Below are positions 1-10,997 of a stretch of 64,000 nucleotides of DNA, in pieces. The notes below the pieces were generated by a model, which saw only the letters and a program-made list of their open reading frames with translations, was not told the origin of the DNA and made no database searches. A program made the translations under genes and the position numbers. How positions within the stretch are numbered: position 1 is the first letter of the stretch; the number at the start of each line of letters is the position of its first letter. This DNA is from Apium graveolens (taxonomy: Eukaryota; Streptophyta; Magnoliopsida; Apiales; Apiaceae). The stretch lies in contig NW_027417114.1 in the NCBI RefSeq assembly GCF_009905375.1, positions 1-64,000 of the forward strand. The letters run 5' to 3'.

Positions 1-1297
1 CAGGTACTTGATCCATAAATTTTAAAACAAAAGCAGTGCAAAAATATTTAAAAGATTTTAAAATAAATAAAGTGTGAAGAGTTAACTTACCTTAATAGCA
101 ATATCTCCCAAATTATGTTGACAAAATGAACCTAGACATACACAAATACACTAATATAATAATCAGGATTTACATGTAATGCACTAAGTAACCACACTTT
201 AACTTTATAAAGTTAATCCATAATAACAATTAAATGTCACTACAAGTAACAAAATAAATTCATATTGACATATAAATACGACCTCATATAATAGTTAAAA
301 ATAGTGTACCCACAAATAAAAAAAAACTCAACACTTAAATACATTATAATAATAATAAATCAATATATGTAAACTATTTAAATTAAGAATAAAATAGATG
401 TACATTTAATATTTACTATCTATATAATCCTTAAAATAAATAACAAGATAAATAAAATAGGTAACATATCCTTATGATTATGCAAGTGGACAAAATATAA
501 ATATTGGTGTATAAAATTTTCATAACCTTACGTGTGAAAATATCATTATACAAAATAAGTATAATCAATTTAATAAATGAACATATATTTAATTGGTGCA
601 CGAATCTAAATGCATATCTAAATCAAAATATATTTAACATATAAATATGAATTATTATGCAAGCACAAAACACGTAATTATAAACATAAATTCATGCATT
701 AAATATTTACAAAAAAAATGGTGATTATTAACTAAAATATTAATAATCAACATCAAACATGATTAAATTAAGTAAACTATAGTGCACATAACCATGGAAC
801 TAAATAATAAAAAAACTAATACAAGTGAATTAAATAGTCATACATAAGTTCACAAAAATGTAATTTAATTATATATATAGAAGTATGCAATAAACATGTA
901 AAATACATAAGTAAAAATATAGGAAATAGAACTACCTAAAAGAGAAGATGTTATACAGAGACAAAATGATATGCTAATAGCCTATTTATACACAAGCTGG
1001 TTCAACCAATACTCCCATTGAATGCGTTTGTGGGTACGTGATCACAAATTTAAACAAACATTATCTCTTTGTTAAGATTTAGTGTTTGACTGAGTTTTTT
1101 CATTACAATAACTACAATTATTAAATTCTAGTGGTAAAATAAATATATTTAAATTAAAATTATGCACATATAAATTAAAACAATTTTTTTAACCTTACTT
1201 AAATATTTTAGATAACTAGAAATTTTATTTTTAATATAAAAATACGCGTCTTTAGATTTAATAACAAATCTATATAATAAAAATCATGGTTATTACA
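1..1297 (-). mobile_element. 3' LTR (partial) of minimal LTR retrotransposon, copy 1
   Basis: Read on the minus strand, this LTR begins TGTAATAACC at 1297, directly after a polypurine tract, and runs off the window. Position 1 corresponds to position 2077 in the second LTR, so roughly 570 bp of the LTR lies outside. It is the same sequence as 1507-3393 with small indels. The short minus-strand ORFs in it are not conserved as proteins. No coding potential was recognised. Confidence 0.8.
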
Positions 1298-1506
1298 TTC
1301 TACCCTCCTTAAAAAAATTAGGTCCCAAATTTAAGCATACCAAAAACATTTAATGATACCAAAAATATTTCTGCATCAGAAAGTCAGAAAATATTTAACC
1401 AAAAAAAATAAAAGTAGTTTTTTTTGGAAACAGAAATAACTAAACTCATAACTGGTTAAGCCTAAAAGGGCAGTCTACAGAAGCTAACCTAGGCTTGAAT
1501 ACCAAC
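1298..1506 (-). mobile_element. Internal region of minimal LTR element (PBS + PPT only), copy 1
   Basis: Only 209 bp separate the two LTRs. On the minus strand the 5' LTR ends GGGGTATTACA and is followed by GTTGGTATTCAAGCC, a slightly changed initiator tRNA-Met primer-binding site (family form TGGTATCAGAGCC; the other copies here read TTGGTATTCAGAGCC). The region ends TTTAAGGAGGGTAGAA, a polypurine tract abutting the 3' LTR. There is no gag, protease, reverse transcriptase or integrase. Mobilisation would therefore have needed enzymes from another element. This is inference from the signals; the PBS and PPT themselves are visible. Confidence 0.82.
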
Positions 1507-3393
1507 TGTAATACCCCAACTTTTCACAAAATAGTTATACTTAAATATTGAGCTAAAACTCCAAATTAAATCCATAATAAGAATAAGTTTCTAGTTTTTC
1601 ATAAATTTCTAAAACCAGACAGAAATAAAATCATCTAAGCTCAAAATAAAGCAAATCTTGGGAGACGCAGCTCCAATACAAACATAATCACTAAAATATT
1701 GTTCCAAAGCATCCACCTTTAAGATGTTGCAAAAGCTAAGGCACCTGAAAATTTGTGATAATGAGCCAAGAGCCCAGCAAGAAAACAGTTCTACACTAGT
1801 GGATCAAGTATCATAATTTTATAAAATAAAAATCATTTTCCAAAATCCATATGACATAAGATATAAAATTCCACACCCGCTAAGGCCACAAATACCGTGA
1901 CACTACATCAAAATTTAATTTCTGTGAATAATGGGCCCCTTAATGAGAGAGTGTGCTCTCGCAAGCCATCATAAGTAGCAGTCCTATTAAGGTATCAAAA
2001 ACGCTAGTTCCGGAAAATACGCAATTACTAACTGGTTCATAAGTTAGAGCTAACCGGGAATTCTTATTTGTAAAACGGGTACTTGATCCATAAATTTTAA
2101 AACAAAAGAAGTGCAAAAATATTTAAAAGATTTTAAATTAAATAAAGTGTGAAGAGTTAACTTACGTTAATAACAATATCTGCCAAATTATGTTGCCAAA
2201 ATGAACCTAGACATACACACATACACTTAATATAATAATCAGAATGTTAACATGTACATCCCACTAAGCTAACCACACTTTAACTTTATAAAGCTTAACC
2301 CATAATAACAATTAAATGTCATTACAAGTAACAAAATAAATTCATATTGACATATAAATACACCATTCTCATATAATAGTTCAAAATAGTGTACCGACAA
2401 ATAAAAAAAACTCAACACTTAAATACATTATATATAATAATAATAAATCAATTATATGTAAACTATTTAAATTCAGAATAAAATAGATGTACATTTAATA
2501 TTTACTATCTATATAATCCTTAAAATAAGTAACAAAGATAAATAAAACAGTAACATATGCTGATGATTCTGAAAGTGGACAAATATAATATTGGTGTATA
2601 AAATTTTCATAACCTGTGAAAATATCATTATACAAAATAAGTATAATCCATTTAATAAATGAGCATATATTTAATTGGTGCACTAATCTAAATGCATATC
2701 TAAATCAACTATATTTACATATAACATATGAATTATTAGCATCACAAACACATAATTATAAACATAAATTCATGCATTAAATATTTACAAAAAATGGTTC
2801 TTATTAACGAAACATTTAATATCAACATCAAAGTAAATGATTAAATTAAGTAAACTATAATGTTATACAAATAACCATGAACTAAATAATAAAAAAACTA
2901 ATACAATTGAATTAGAATAGGATACATAAGTTCACAAAAATGTAATTAATTATATATATATATGAAGTATGCAATAACATGTAAAATACATAAATAAAAA
3001 TATAGGAAATACAACATACCTGAAAAGAGAAGATGTTATACAGACTAAAATGATATGCTAATAGCCTATTTATACACAAGTTGGTTGACTAAGTGTTTCA
3101 ATACACATAACACGTACTAATAAATAGACACACATAACTATACCTATTATAAATTCTAGTGATAAAATAAATATATATTAATTAAAAATTAATGCACTAT
3201 AAATTAAAACAATTTTTTTAACCTTACTTAAATATTTGTAGATACTAGAATGTTTATTTTAATATAAAAAATATGCTTCTTTAGATGTATAACAAATCTA
3301 TATAATAAAATATTAGTTTTCTTATATAACCAAATAATTAAAAATGCGAAAAATGTATATATATATATAATTACAAAAATCATGGTTATTACA
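1507..3393 (-). mobile_element. 5' LTR of minimal LTR retrotransposon, copy 1 (1887 bp)
   Basis: The plus strand begins TGTAATACCCC and ends GGTTATTACA, giving the TG...CA ends and short terminal inverted repeat (TGTAATA) expected of an LTR. In element orientation the LTR starts at 3393 and ends at 1507, where the primer-binding site follows. It is very AT-rich, with ATATAT runs near 2950 and 3360. Near 1925-1990 is a repeated-looking segment (GAGAGAGTGTGCTCTC) that is tandemly doubled in copy 2. Confidence 0.82.
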
Positions 3394-3780
3394 AAATTGA
3401 TCATGGTAATGATGAAGATATCCTACAAATTGATGCTCTTTTACTTAAAAAGTTTAGAAATATGGGCTATATAGACTTCAAAAAAAATGTTTTTGAAAAA
3501 AAGGCTCTACTTCCTCCAACTTTATTTTGATAAGAGGAATTAAAGAAAGAATTATGGCAAGGAGTCAAGGTATGGGAAAATTACAAGTCAAAGATCAAGT
3601 GCTATAATTGTGATGAAGTCAGACACTTTGCTGCTCATTCAGAAAGCCAAACGCTAAGAAGAAGCAAGCCTTGATCAGCAAGAAGAAGAATTGAAGCAAG
3701 TTTTGACCAGAAGAACAATTGGGATGATACATTACAAGAGTACAAACTATGCTCACAAAAAATTGCATAATGTTCTATTA
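3394..3780 (+). pseudogene. Degenerate retrotransposon gag-like relic with zinc knuckle
   Basis: The plus strand directly outside the LTR reads as short open blocks: IDHGNDEDILQIDALLLKKF, then about 75 bp with stops, then KIKCYNCDEVRHFAAHS, then a lysine-rich stretch with stops. CX2CX4H is the core of a CCHC zinc knuckle of retroelement gag proteins; the fourth ligand is lost (S instead of C). The relic lies on the strand opposite to the neighbouring LTR element, so it probably belongs to another, older element. It recurs at 39101 and 63745. It cannot make a protein. Copia-type gag is the likeliest source, but family assignment is uncertain. Confidence 0.55.
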
Positions 3781-5517
3781 TAAAGGGCTTTTCTTAATTT
3801 TAGGTAAAAGTTACAAAATAAACTAATGGAGATTAAATAATTTAAACATGTATATTTTATTTTATGGAATGATATTATCTTGTTAAACTAACACTGTTGA
3901 ACAATCAACTTTTGGAAATTTATATGAATTATTCATAGTAAAGTCAATATTTATTTAAATTGAAAATGATATCAATAGTGTAAATTTTTGTTTATGATTT
4001 ATCTTTGCTAATAAAATATGTTAAACACATTATTGAGACGTCATTTTAAGGATAAAATAAAGAACATTAACTCATAAATTGTTTATATAAAAACAAACAC
4101 ATTATTCTCAAATCTACTTACTCAAATTTACCAAGGAAAATACAATATTGTAAAAATAAAAACTTAAATAATCATCAGAAACATATTTATGTCAGAAGAT
4201 AAAATATGTAAATATGGTTAATCTTGTAATTATAAAGTAACTTATATAAATATTGTAATGTCAGATTAATGAATACTGATATGTATTTTCTAAAAAAATA
4301 CACAACATTAATAATGAATAAGAAAAATAATTTATATAATGATAATAGAAAAAATTATTTATCTTTATCACCTCCGAACAACACCTATTATTTTACAAAA
4401 AATATAAATTTAAACAATTTGAGAAATTAATGAACAATTAGCCGGTATCCAATTTAAAGTCCAATTATAGACAGCTAAATCGACCAATTATTATTGAATG
4501 AATATATGTAAATAAGGTACATAATATTGATAAATGATATATAAAAAATACATTATATTTGTGTCAATATAAACCATAAAAATTTGAAAAAACTCGTCTA
4601 ATTCGATCTTAAGAAAGTCATATTAAAACTTGAACATCTATTTTATTATAAAACTTTGCTTTCTCTCCTAAAGAGAAAAAACTTGGATTTACACAAATTT
4701 GGAATTTTAAAAATATCGAAAAAAAAAATTTGATAGTTTTTATTTTTCATCCAATTTTGTACACTAAAATATTTGGGATAAATTCTAAATGGGAACAATT
4801 CTACACATCTTTAATATATTAAAAGAAAATTTAACAATGTACATTATTTTTTGAAGAAATGAAAAGTAATAAAATTAAGTTTTTTACATATCTAATTCGG
4901 AAGTGGTTGTAATTTGCGCCATTCTTGGCCCTCAAAATTTGTATAAAAATCCAAATTCAATAGTTTTTTAGAAAAATTGATTTGATCCAAATTTAAATAT
5001 GTAAATTATAAGCCACCCTTAACACATTTAATTTCTTTATTAAAATTATTAAATATTTATCTTTTAAGTTTAAAGAACATTATTCTTTTTTAGTTGAAAG
5101 TAAATTAGTCAATTAAATTATAATTATTATGTTCCCACTATGGCTTATTGGCTTTCTATTCTAACAAAATTTATTTTAGTTTATTTTTTGGTAGTCAAGA
5201 GTTATTATTGTATTTAAGCGAGCAAAATAACTTTTAATTGGATTATCTTCTTTGTACCTAGATATCCATCAAGAGAAACTAACAATTCATGTTTTCAATA
5301 GAATTGGTGGGACAAAAACTTCAAGACTTGTTCCACTAAAACCAAGTCCTAACAACACTTTAAATACTCATTTAAATTTGATAAAATTTACATAAAAATA
5401 AGTCAACAAAGAAACATGCAAATCAATACAAGAAGCAGTGTTTAAGATATAGCAAGGTCTACTATAGACCACCCCACATGAAGCATGTTTTTTACATAGT
5501 ATTTAGCATAAAATGAT
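3781..5517. repeat. AT-rich intergenic DNA with R repeat, A1 leader
   Basis: No gene is visible. From about 4560 this is the R repeat, recognised by ATAAACCATAAAAATTTGA, then CTCTCCTAAAGAGAAAAAAC, ATTTGCGCCATTCTTGG and GCCACCCTTAACAC. R occurs about twelve times in the window (near 4560, 13025, 15495, 16255, 24760, 26265, 34920, 40275, 48740, 49430, 50210 and 59580) and always leads into the last exon of gene X. It could be the 3' flank of that gene. No transposon ends or coding blocks were found in it. Confidence 0.7.
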
Positions 5518-8500
5518 TTAGAAATAGTAATAGTTGCTGCAATCACTAATGGGGAATTCAGAGGATTGAATTATTGGCATGTTGGTTCTCCAAGTATGCA
5601 AGAGCAGCAGCAACGCCACTTCCAAGTTTCAGTACCAACATCCTTAAGAATCATCTCCATACTAGTAAGACAGCCTATCACTTGCAACTACAAAAACACA
5701 CCCGTAAGTTTATAGTAGAATATTAATAATATTTCATTTGTTTTTCGAAATGGTTAGTAAGAGGATAAATAGTGAGAAAATATTTATAACCTTGTCTCGG
5801 TTTATGAGTGATTGATGTAGTCTTAGCAAAAGGAAGTAGGGTACAAGGTTATGGCTCATATTATGGATTTGGACATAGTTTTGTTAAAGCTTCTCAAAGA
5901 GAATGAGGAACTAACATATTTTACTATTAATCTTGTCTGTGGTCAATATGTAGATGCAACCAAAATCTATAACATTGAATATATGAAATAACAATATACC
6001 TCATTTAGATTTCTCACATGATCTATCCTCGAATCCTTCATGCTACTTTATAAGTCCAAGCCATAAGATCCAGTTGTATCATCTATGCCCTTCTAATAAC
6101 TTCTCAACTATCAATGTAAGCAGGTACCATAACCGCAGTAACAATATGACTAATATGACTAAACCGTTCATCTTTCTCAGTACAGTTTTTCAGCCCCCAG
6201 GCCTCCACAACAAACCTGTGATATGAACATATAGTCACACAATATCAAAAATGTAAAATAGAGATGAGCACAGAATAATCCAATTCTTAAAATTCTGTAA
6301 GCAATTAGATGATGAAATAAAAATCTGACTACAATTAAAATCATTGCACTTGTAATTCTTAATCATCTATAAACTGAACTGGTTTGTAATTTTACATTGT
6401 ATCTACAAATAATTATTTTAACATGTTTCCACTTTCTATGCATCTCACAAAGAATACATAATCAAACAAAAAATATTTCAGTGTTTTTGCTTAAGCTGCA
6501 TACAAGAATAAAGCATTTAACTTGTTGTTGTTGCAAGGGGAGTGTGCCTTACTATTACGTTATCAAGTCTTTCTTCGAATATTAGATCAACTGATGCGTG
6601 AGACCAGATAAAAGTTGAATGGAACGAGTACAAAATCTCGTGTTCAATTTGTTTCACCTATTTAGCTCTCATTACATAAAGCAACTCATGACTTCTTGTT
6701 TATATATAAAAATAATATATAAGACTCTGTGTTAGGAGGGTTAGGAGGGTCACATATATTTCAACATATAAAGTGAATTCAATAATTATTGTAGTTTGCT
6801 AGAATCAAGAATATATGATCACATTTTGTGTAATACAACTTATGTATTATAGCCACTATCAGATATTGTGGCTTATGAATTTTTGCACATAAAATTATAT
6901 ATAACGCTATGTTTAAAGTCGTAGAAATATATAAAAACACTTTCCAAGATAATCAAAAATTAATAACTTTCCGTTCTTTGCGAACAACTTTGTCATCATA
7001 TCACCAACACAAAAAAATGCTTGATGTACCAATGAATCATCATTCTTTTGGAGCAGACCTTGACGCTCTTAATGATATATAATGATATGGCTACATGGTA
7101 AGGTTTCTCCAAAAACTTTATCAAAAATATCCACAATTTATTTTAGTTCCTCCTTAAGAGAATGGTAATGTGTGATATGATAGCTGAGTAATGGTATTTG
7201 ATTTCTTAAACCTTCAATCTAATAAATATGGTTAACAATATGGAAAATTAAAATTAATTTAAAATTTAAAATAAATAAGAAAATAGTAGAGATGATAGAA
7301 ACATTACAATTTTCCTGGTATTTTAGGGATTATAGAGTGTTGTATACATGTATGTCTCAATACATGGAGGCTCTAATTTTTTATAATGTAGTACTTTGCA
7401 ATGGAGAAATTTGATCAAAATTAAAGAGTGGTTATTAATTAGAGAGACACATTGTGTTCAATTTTAGTTTTACTTACACATATTTCTCAACAAATCAATT
7501 CTATGTTAAAATCCTTTTTATCCATATAATTAACAAATTGAGTTCTAGTGGGGGATACTTGAATCTGGTACATGGTAAAAAGGAGAAAATAAGTGTACCA
7601 AAGTTTTTTAAGTTGTAAAAGAGAACTTTAATCGTTATATCAATAAATATCCATTCCAACCTATCTTATGCCTTAAAAATCAATCTTAACCTAGCCTGGC
7701 CCTTTTTCCCTTGTGACTTTAAAGTAATCATTGTATTATGAGCTAATAGCCTCCCTTCATTAAAAACACTCTGTTTATTAGACACTGTCTAGATTAAACA
7801 TAGTTTAAACTTATTCACCACCACCTTCGACCGGTATGCGCATCACACATTATAAAAATAGATAGGTCGAAGATCTTCCATATGTTTCAGTTGTTTAACC
7901 TTAGGAATAAGACATACAAGCCTACGATTTAGTTCCCTTGGCCCATGTCGTGTATCAAAGAAAATCTGACAAAATAGAACAGCATATCTTTTAAAATATT
8001 TCAATACGTATGAAAAATGCCGGGTTCGACCCATGTGGATCTAGTGAGTTGTATTGTGAAATGCCGGGTTCGACCCATCATTCTTTGGAACATGAACAAG
8101 ACTACATTCTTAACTTCCTCCTCCCTAATAGGTACTATGACGTACTGATTGTGAAATAATAATTAAAAAAAGTTTGCAAAAAGGGTAAAATTTGACACGA
8201 CCTTAATCGAATAACCATATATCAAACAAAACGGTAAAATTTGACAGAAATTTAAACAACTTACCCGAGCAGAAACAAAACCATGTAAAGCTATAGGAAA
8301 AAAACATATGTGTGTGTACTATCCAACTAAATAATAGTGGAAGACATATAGATATGGAGGTCATAACAAGGAATATCACATATGCATGTCCCATAATTAC
8401 AATATACCTGTTTATCTTGTCGTGGTTTCGATATTTTGTTTATAACTATGAGCCAAAGCCAAAGCGACCAAATCGAAATGTTCCTCCAGACTCTGATATT

Positions 8501-9149
8501 TTACTTTGAGCAGAAGATGCTTTTTTGATGAGTCGATTTGATCAATGTTTGTGGAGAAACCACCCTGCAAAGAGAAAGTCAGGTACCGAGATTTGTAAAT
8601 AACAATATGAGAATCTCAGATTGAAATTTAATTTAATTCCTTATCACCAAATGATAAGGAGTTGATAAAAAAGAGCACAAAATATTTTACCTATCCAAGG
8701 GAATCCATGTTATAAAAGATGGCAACCTTTCCACTTTTGCTAACTTGATACATTTCCCTGTAGTAGGTAGCAAGGTCATAGTTGTAGATCAATGTCCTCC
8801 ACCAATACTATAGATGTCATTTTCTTCGTTATTTGTATTAATAACATATCGCCTCTCCGTCCTTGAACTATTCTTGTTATCGACACTTGTTGTATCTCTT
8901 CTTTCAAGACATTTGTTCTCACTTCCCGAAGCTCGGGTCATCTTCTCATAATTTTCTTTTATCTTTTCTAAAATGAAAACAGTAAAAAAAATTATAAGAT
9001 GTGAATTATAATAACACTTGCTTAATTGATTCTTAATAAACAATTATACAAATACCTTTATATGACCTAAGCGATTGGACACAAGTTTTTTATTTAACGA
9101 GTCAATATATAATAAAACATCTGAAATTTCTTCTTTGTAGTACTTCATT
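5518..9149 (-). pseudogene. Gene X, A1 copy: decayed multi-exon gene of unknown family
   Basis: Coding-like blocks on the minus strand, in order: 9149-9056 (starts MKYYKEEISDVLLYIDSLNK, after an acceptor TTTATAG, donor AAG/GTATTTG); 8967-8808 (polar, MTRASGSENKCLERRDTTS); 8807-8691 (YWWRTLIYNYDLATYYREMY, ending TAG just before GT); 8564-8408 (GGFSTNMDQIDSSKKHLLLK, donor CAG/GTATATT); 6672-6517 (HEILYSFHSTFIWSQASLDL); 6215-6000 (FVVEAWGLKNCTEKDERFNH); 5687-5518 (last exon, LQVIGCLTGMEMILKDVGYL in sister copies). I do not recognise the protein. A LINE relic sits in the middle. Defects in this copy: one base lost at the start of exon 2, one lost in 8408-8564, an indel frameshift in the last exon, and stops shared with the other copies. 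It could instead be two transcripts. Some indels may be sequencing errors. Confidence 0.5.
7440..8034 (-). pseudogene. LINE (L1-type) reverse transcriptase fragment, A1
   Basis: The minus-strand block LIPKVKQLKHMEDLRPI followed by YFYNVV matches the non-LTR reverse-transcriptase segment usually seen as LIPK...DLRPISLCNV. In the next frame-consistent stretch come SKVVVNKFKLCL, then VSNKQSVFNEGRLLAHNTMI (the family's SKVLANRL and QSAFVPGRLITDN blocks), then YFKA-DRLEW (KAYDRVEW, normally holding the first catalytic aspartate), then a poorly kept stretch to about 7440. Several stops interrupt it, and the YXDD-containing part is absent. It lies inside gene X in the same orientation and is present in all five modules, so insertion predates amplification. 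Confidence 0.8.
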
Positions 9150-9801
9150 CTATAAAGATTGACAAACTATTAGAACATGGAACAAACAAAAAGTCCAAAA
9201 AAACAAATTCTACTTTTACAACGACAAGTGATACCTTACAATTTCATACAACTGTCATTCCAAACAAATCCCATTACAACTCAGAACTGATAATAGACAC
9301 GATTGACACATAAATATAATTTAATAAAAAAAACCCTAATTAACAAATAGTGTAACATCCATAAAAGATCCCAAACACAAAATAACATAGAAACATGAAA
9401 GCAAGGAGGTAAATTAAACAATAATTAACAATAATCAACCAAATTTAATCTTCTCCTAAATTAAATTTAGTGAATTGAAAGAACTTTAGGGAAAGATGAT
9501 GTTGGGGAAAAAAATACATTCCGTTCAAGGTTTAATCTTTTCCGAGATTTAATCTTCTTGGAGCTTTAGTCTTTACGAAGATTTAATATTCAGTGTTTGA
9601 GAGAAATATTTCAGCAAAGATTTAATCTTTCGTCGCAGTGGAGATTGTTTGACAGTCTGTGTTTTTTTGTTTATTTAATAGACAGCCGGGAAATAATTTC
9701 AGCAAGCCCGCTCACAAGTTTTGAACAAGACAGCCTAGCTTTTCGGCCCAAATCTCTGATCAACTGTAACGATTATATAATGTATTGCAATAACATGTAT
9801 T
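9150..9801 (-). promoter_or_regulatory. Upstream region of gene X with GATTTAATCTT motif cluster
   Basis: No full gene is visible. Near 9225-9260 is a possible small 5' exon of gene X: acceptor GAATGACAG, then LYEIV with donor AAG/GTATCAC, whose phase joins correctly to MKYY (R at the junction). Between 9440 and 9630 the sequence (T/A)GATTTAATCTT or a close variant occurs about five times (near 9443, 9531, 9545, 9579, 9618). It may be the promoter of gene X, although the solo LTR now abuts its far side. No protein factor can be assigned from sequence alone. Confidence 0.35.
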
Positions 9802-10782
9802 TGTAACGACCTCGAAATTTTGTTGATTCAGTTGCAATGTTTTTAAAATCCCTTGCAATAGACATGAAATCACCTTTCACCAGCAACGTTTTTTGGATGG
9901 TTTTAAAAATATGGTTGCGAAAGCAATTCTATGGTATAGTGAACTAAACCTTGTATAACCATTATTCATCTAATACCTGATACTCCTACAGACTGGAAGT
10001 TACTCCTACAGACTGGAAGTTATTCCTCATACATACCCTGATATACTCTGGTGATATTTATGAATTAGTTTATGCCTCGAAATAAATGTTTTATCAATTT
10101 TAATTATGATTCTGTTTTATTGAATTACAATATTTATCATGTTGAATTGTTATAGAATTGGATAGGTTTCTAAATATGGCACAGATTCATGGTCAGACCA
10201 GATTGGTGGTCATATTAGGCCAATGTGTGCCTTGGATCCAGTATTGAGAACAGAGATGTGTGCCTTAATCCGGTTAGTGTGTCACAGATCAGCAGCCTAA
10301 CCTTGGTTTTAAACTTAAAAATGAATATCCAATTCTAATAATTTCTTAACAAGGAACTAGATTCCTATGAATCATTTCAATTGATCATTATTAACACCCG
10401 GTTATTATTATTATAACTTCCTGAGCTAGTTAGCTAACCCTTGTGAATCTGTTTAAGTCATTCTACAGTTAAAATAGAAATTATTGGTAACGAGGATCCC
10501 CAGTCCAGTATGCGATCTAGGATTCTCGGTTGAGTTGGATCGAGCTAGTTTGAGTTATGCAAGTATGTAAGAATAATTTCATTTTCATTTGTAAGTTAAA
10601 CTAGTTGGGATTAGGTATGACATAATAAAAGTCAAGGTTGTGGTTGGTTTTTCATACTTTAACCTATTGTGATCCGTGGTTGCGTAAATAAGGTTAATTG
10701 CATATAATATTTCATATACAGATTTATATAATATGTGTGTTGTGAACCCCAAACTTCTGATTCGGGTTTGGAGGGCATCACA
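9802..10782. mobile_element. Solo LTR, A1 (981 bp)
   Basis: It begins TGTAACGACCTCG and ends GGGCATCACA (GGGCGTCACA in three of the other copies), so it has TG...CA ends with near-matching inverted termini (TGTAACG / TGTGACG). No second LTR, primer-binding site or coding region flanks it, so I call it a solo LTR. Flanking 5-mers (GTATT, ACCAC) do not match, so no target-site duplication is visible. It lies about 215 bp past the stop codon of the glycine-rich gene. This copy has a private 20-bp tandem duplication at 9981-10020. Confidence 0.65.
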
Positions 10783-10997
10783 ACCACCCTCTCTGAAGCT
10801 AAATCAACTACTAATATTACCTAATATACAACCAATACTACAACTAAAATTACCAACAATGCTACCATAAATTTCCACTACTAAGACTAACCAATATAAC
10901 ATCAATGCTACCACCTGTAATATCATAATTAAACTGGCCATAAATGGAACTACTTAAGCTAGCACGAACTTCAACACCAACACTAATAATACCACCA

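Noticed and set aside
2495..2683. Minus-strand ORFs of 60-66 codons inside the LTRs (also 38169, 62824, 37451, 62142, 63302)
   Set aside because: Non-coding LTR sequence. The frames shift between copies, and composition is that of AT-rich DNA.
6397..6585. Plus-strand 62-codon ORF repeated in every module (18122, 28960, 42146, 53006)
   Set aside because: It recurs only because the module recurs. It is opposite the gene X HEILY block, it starts in intron sequence, and its C-terminal half is the antisense of that exon.
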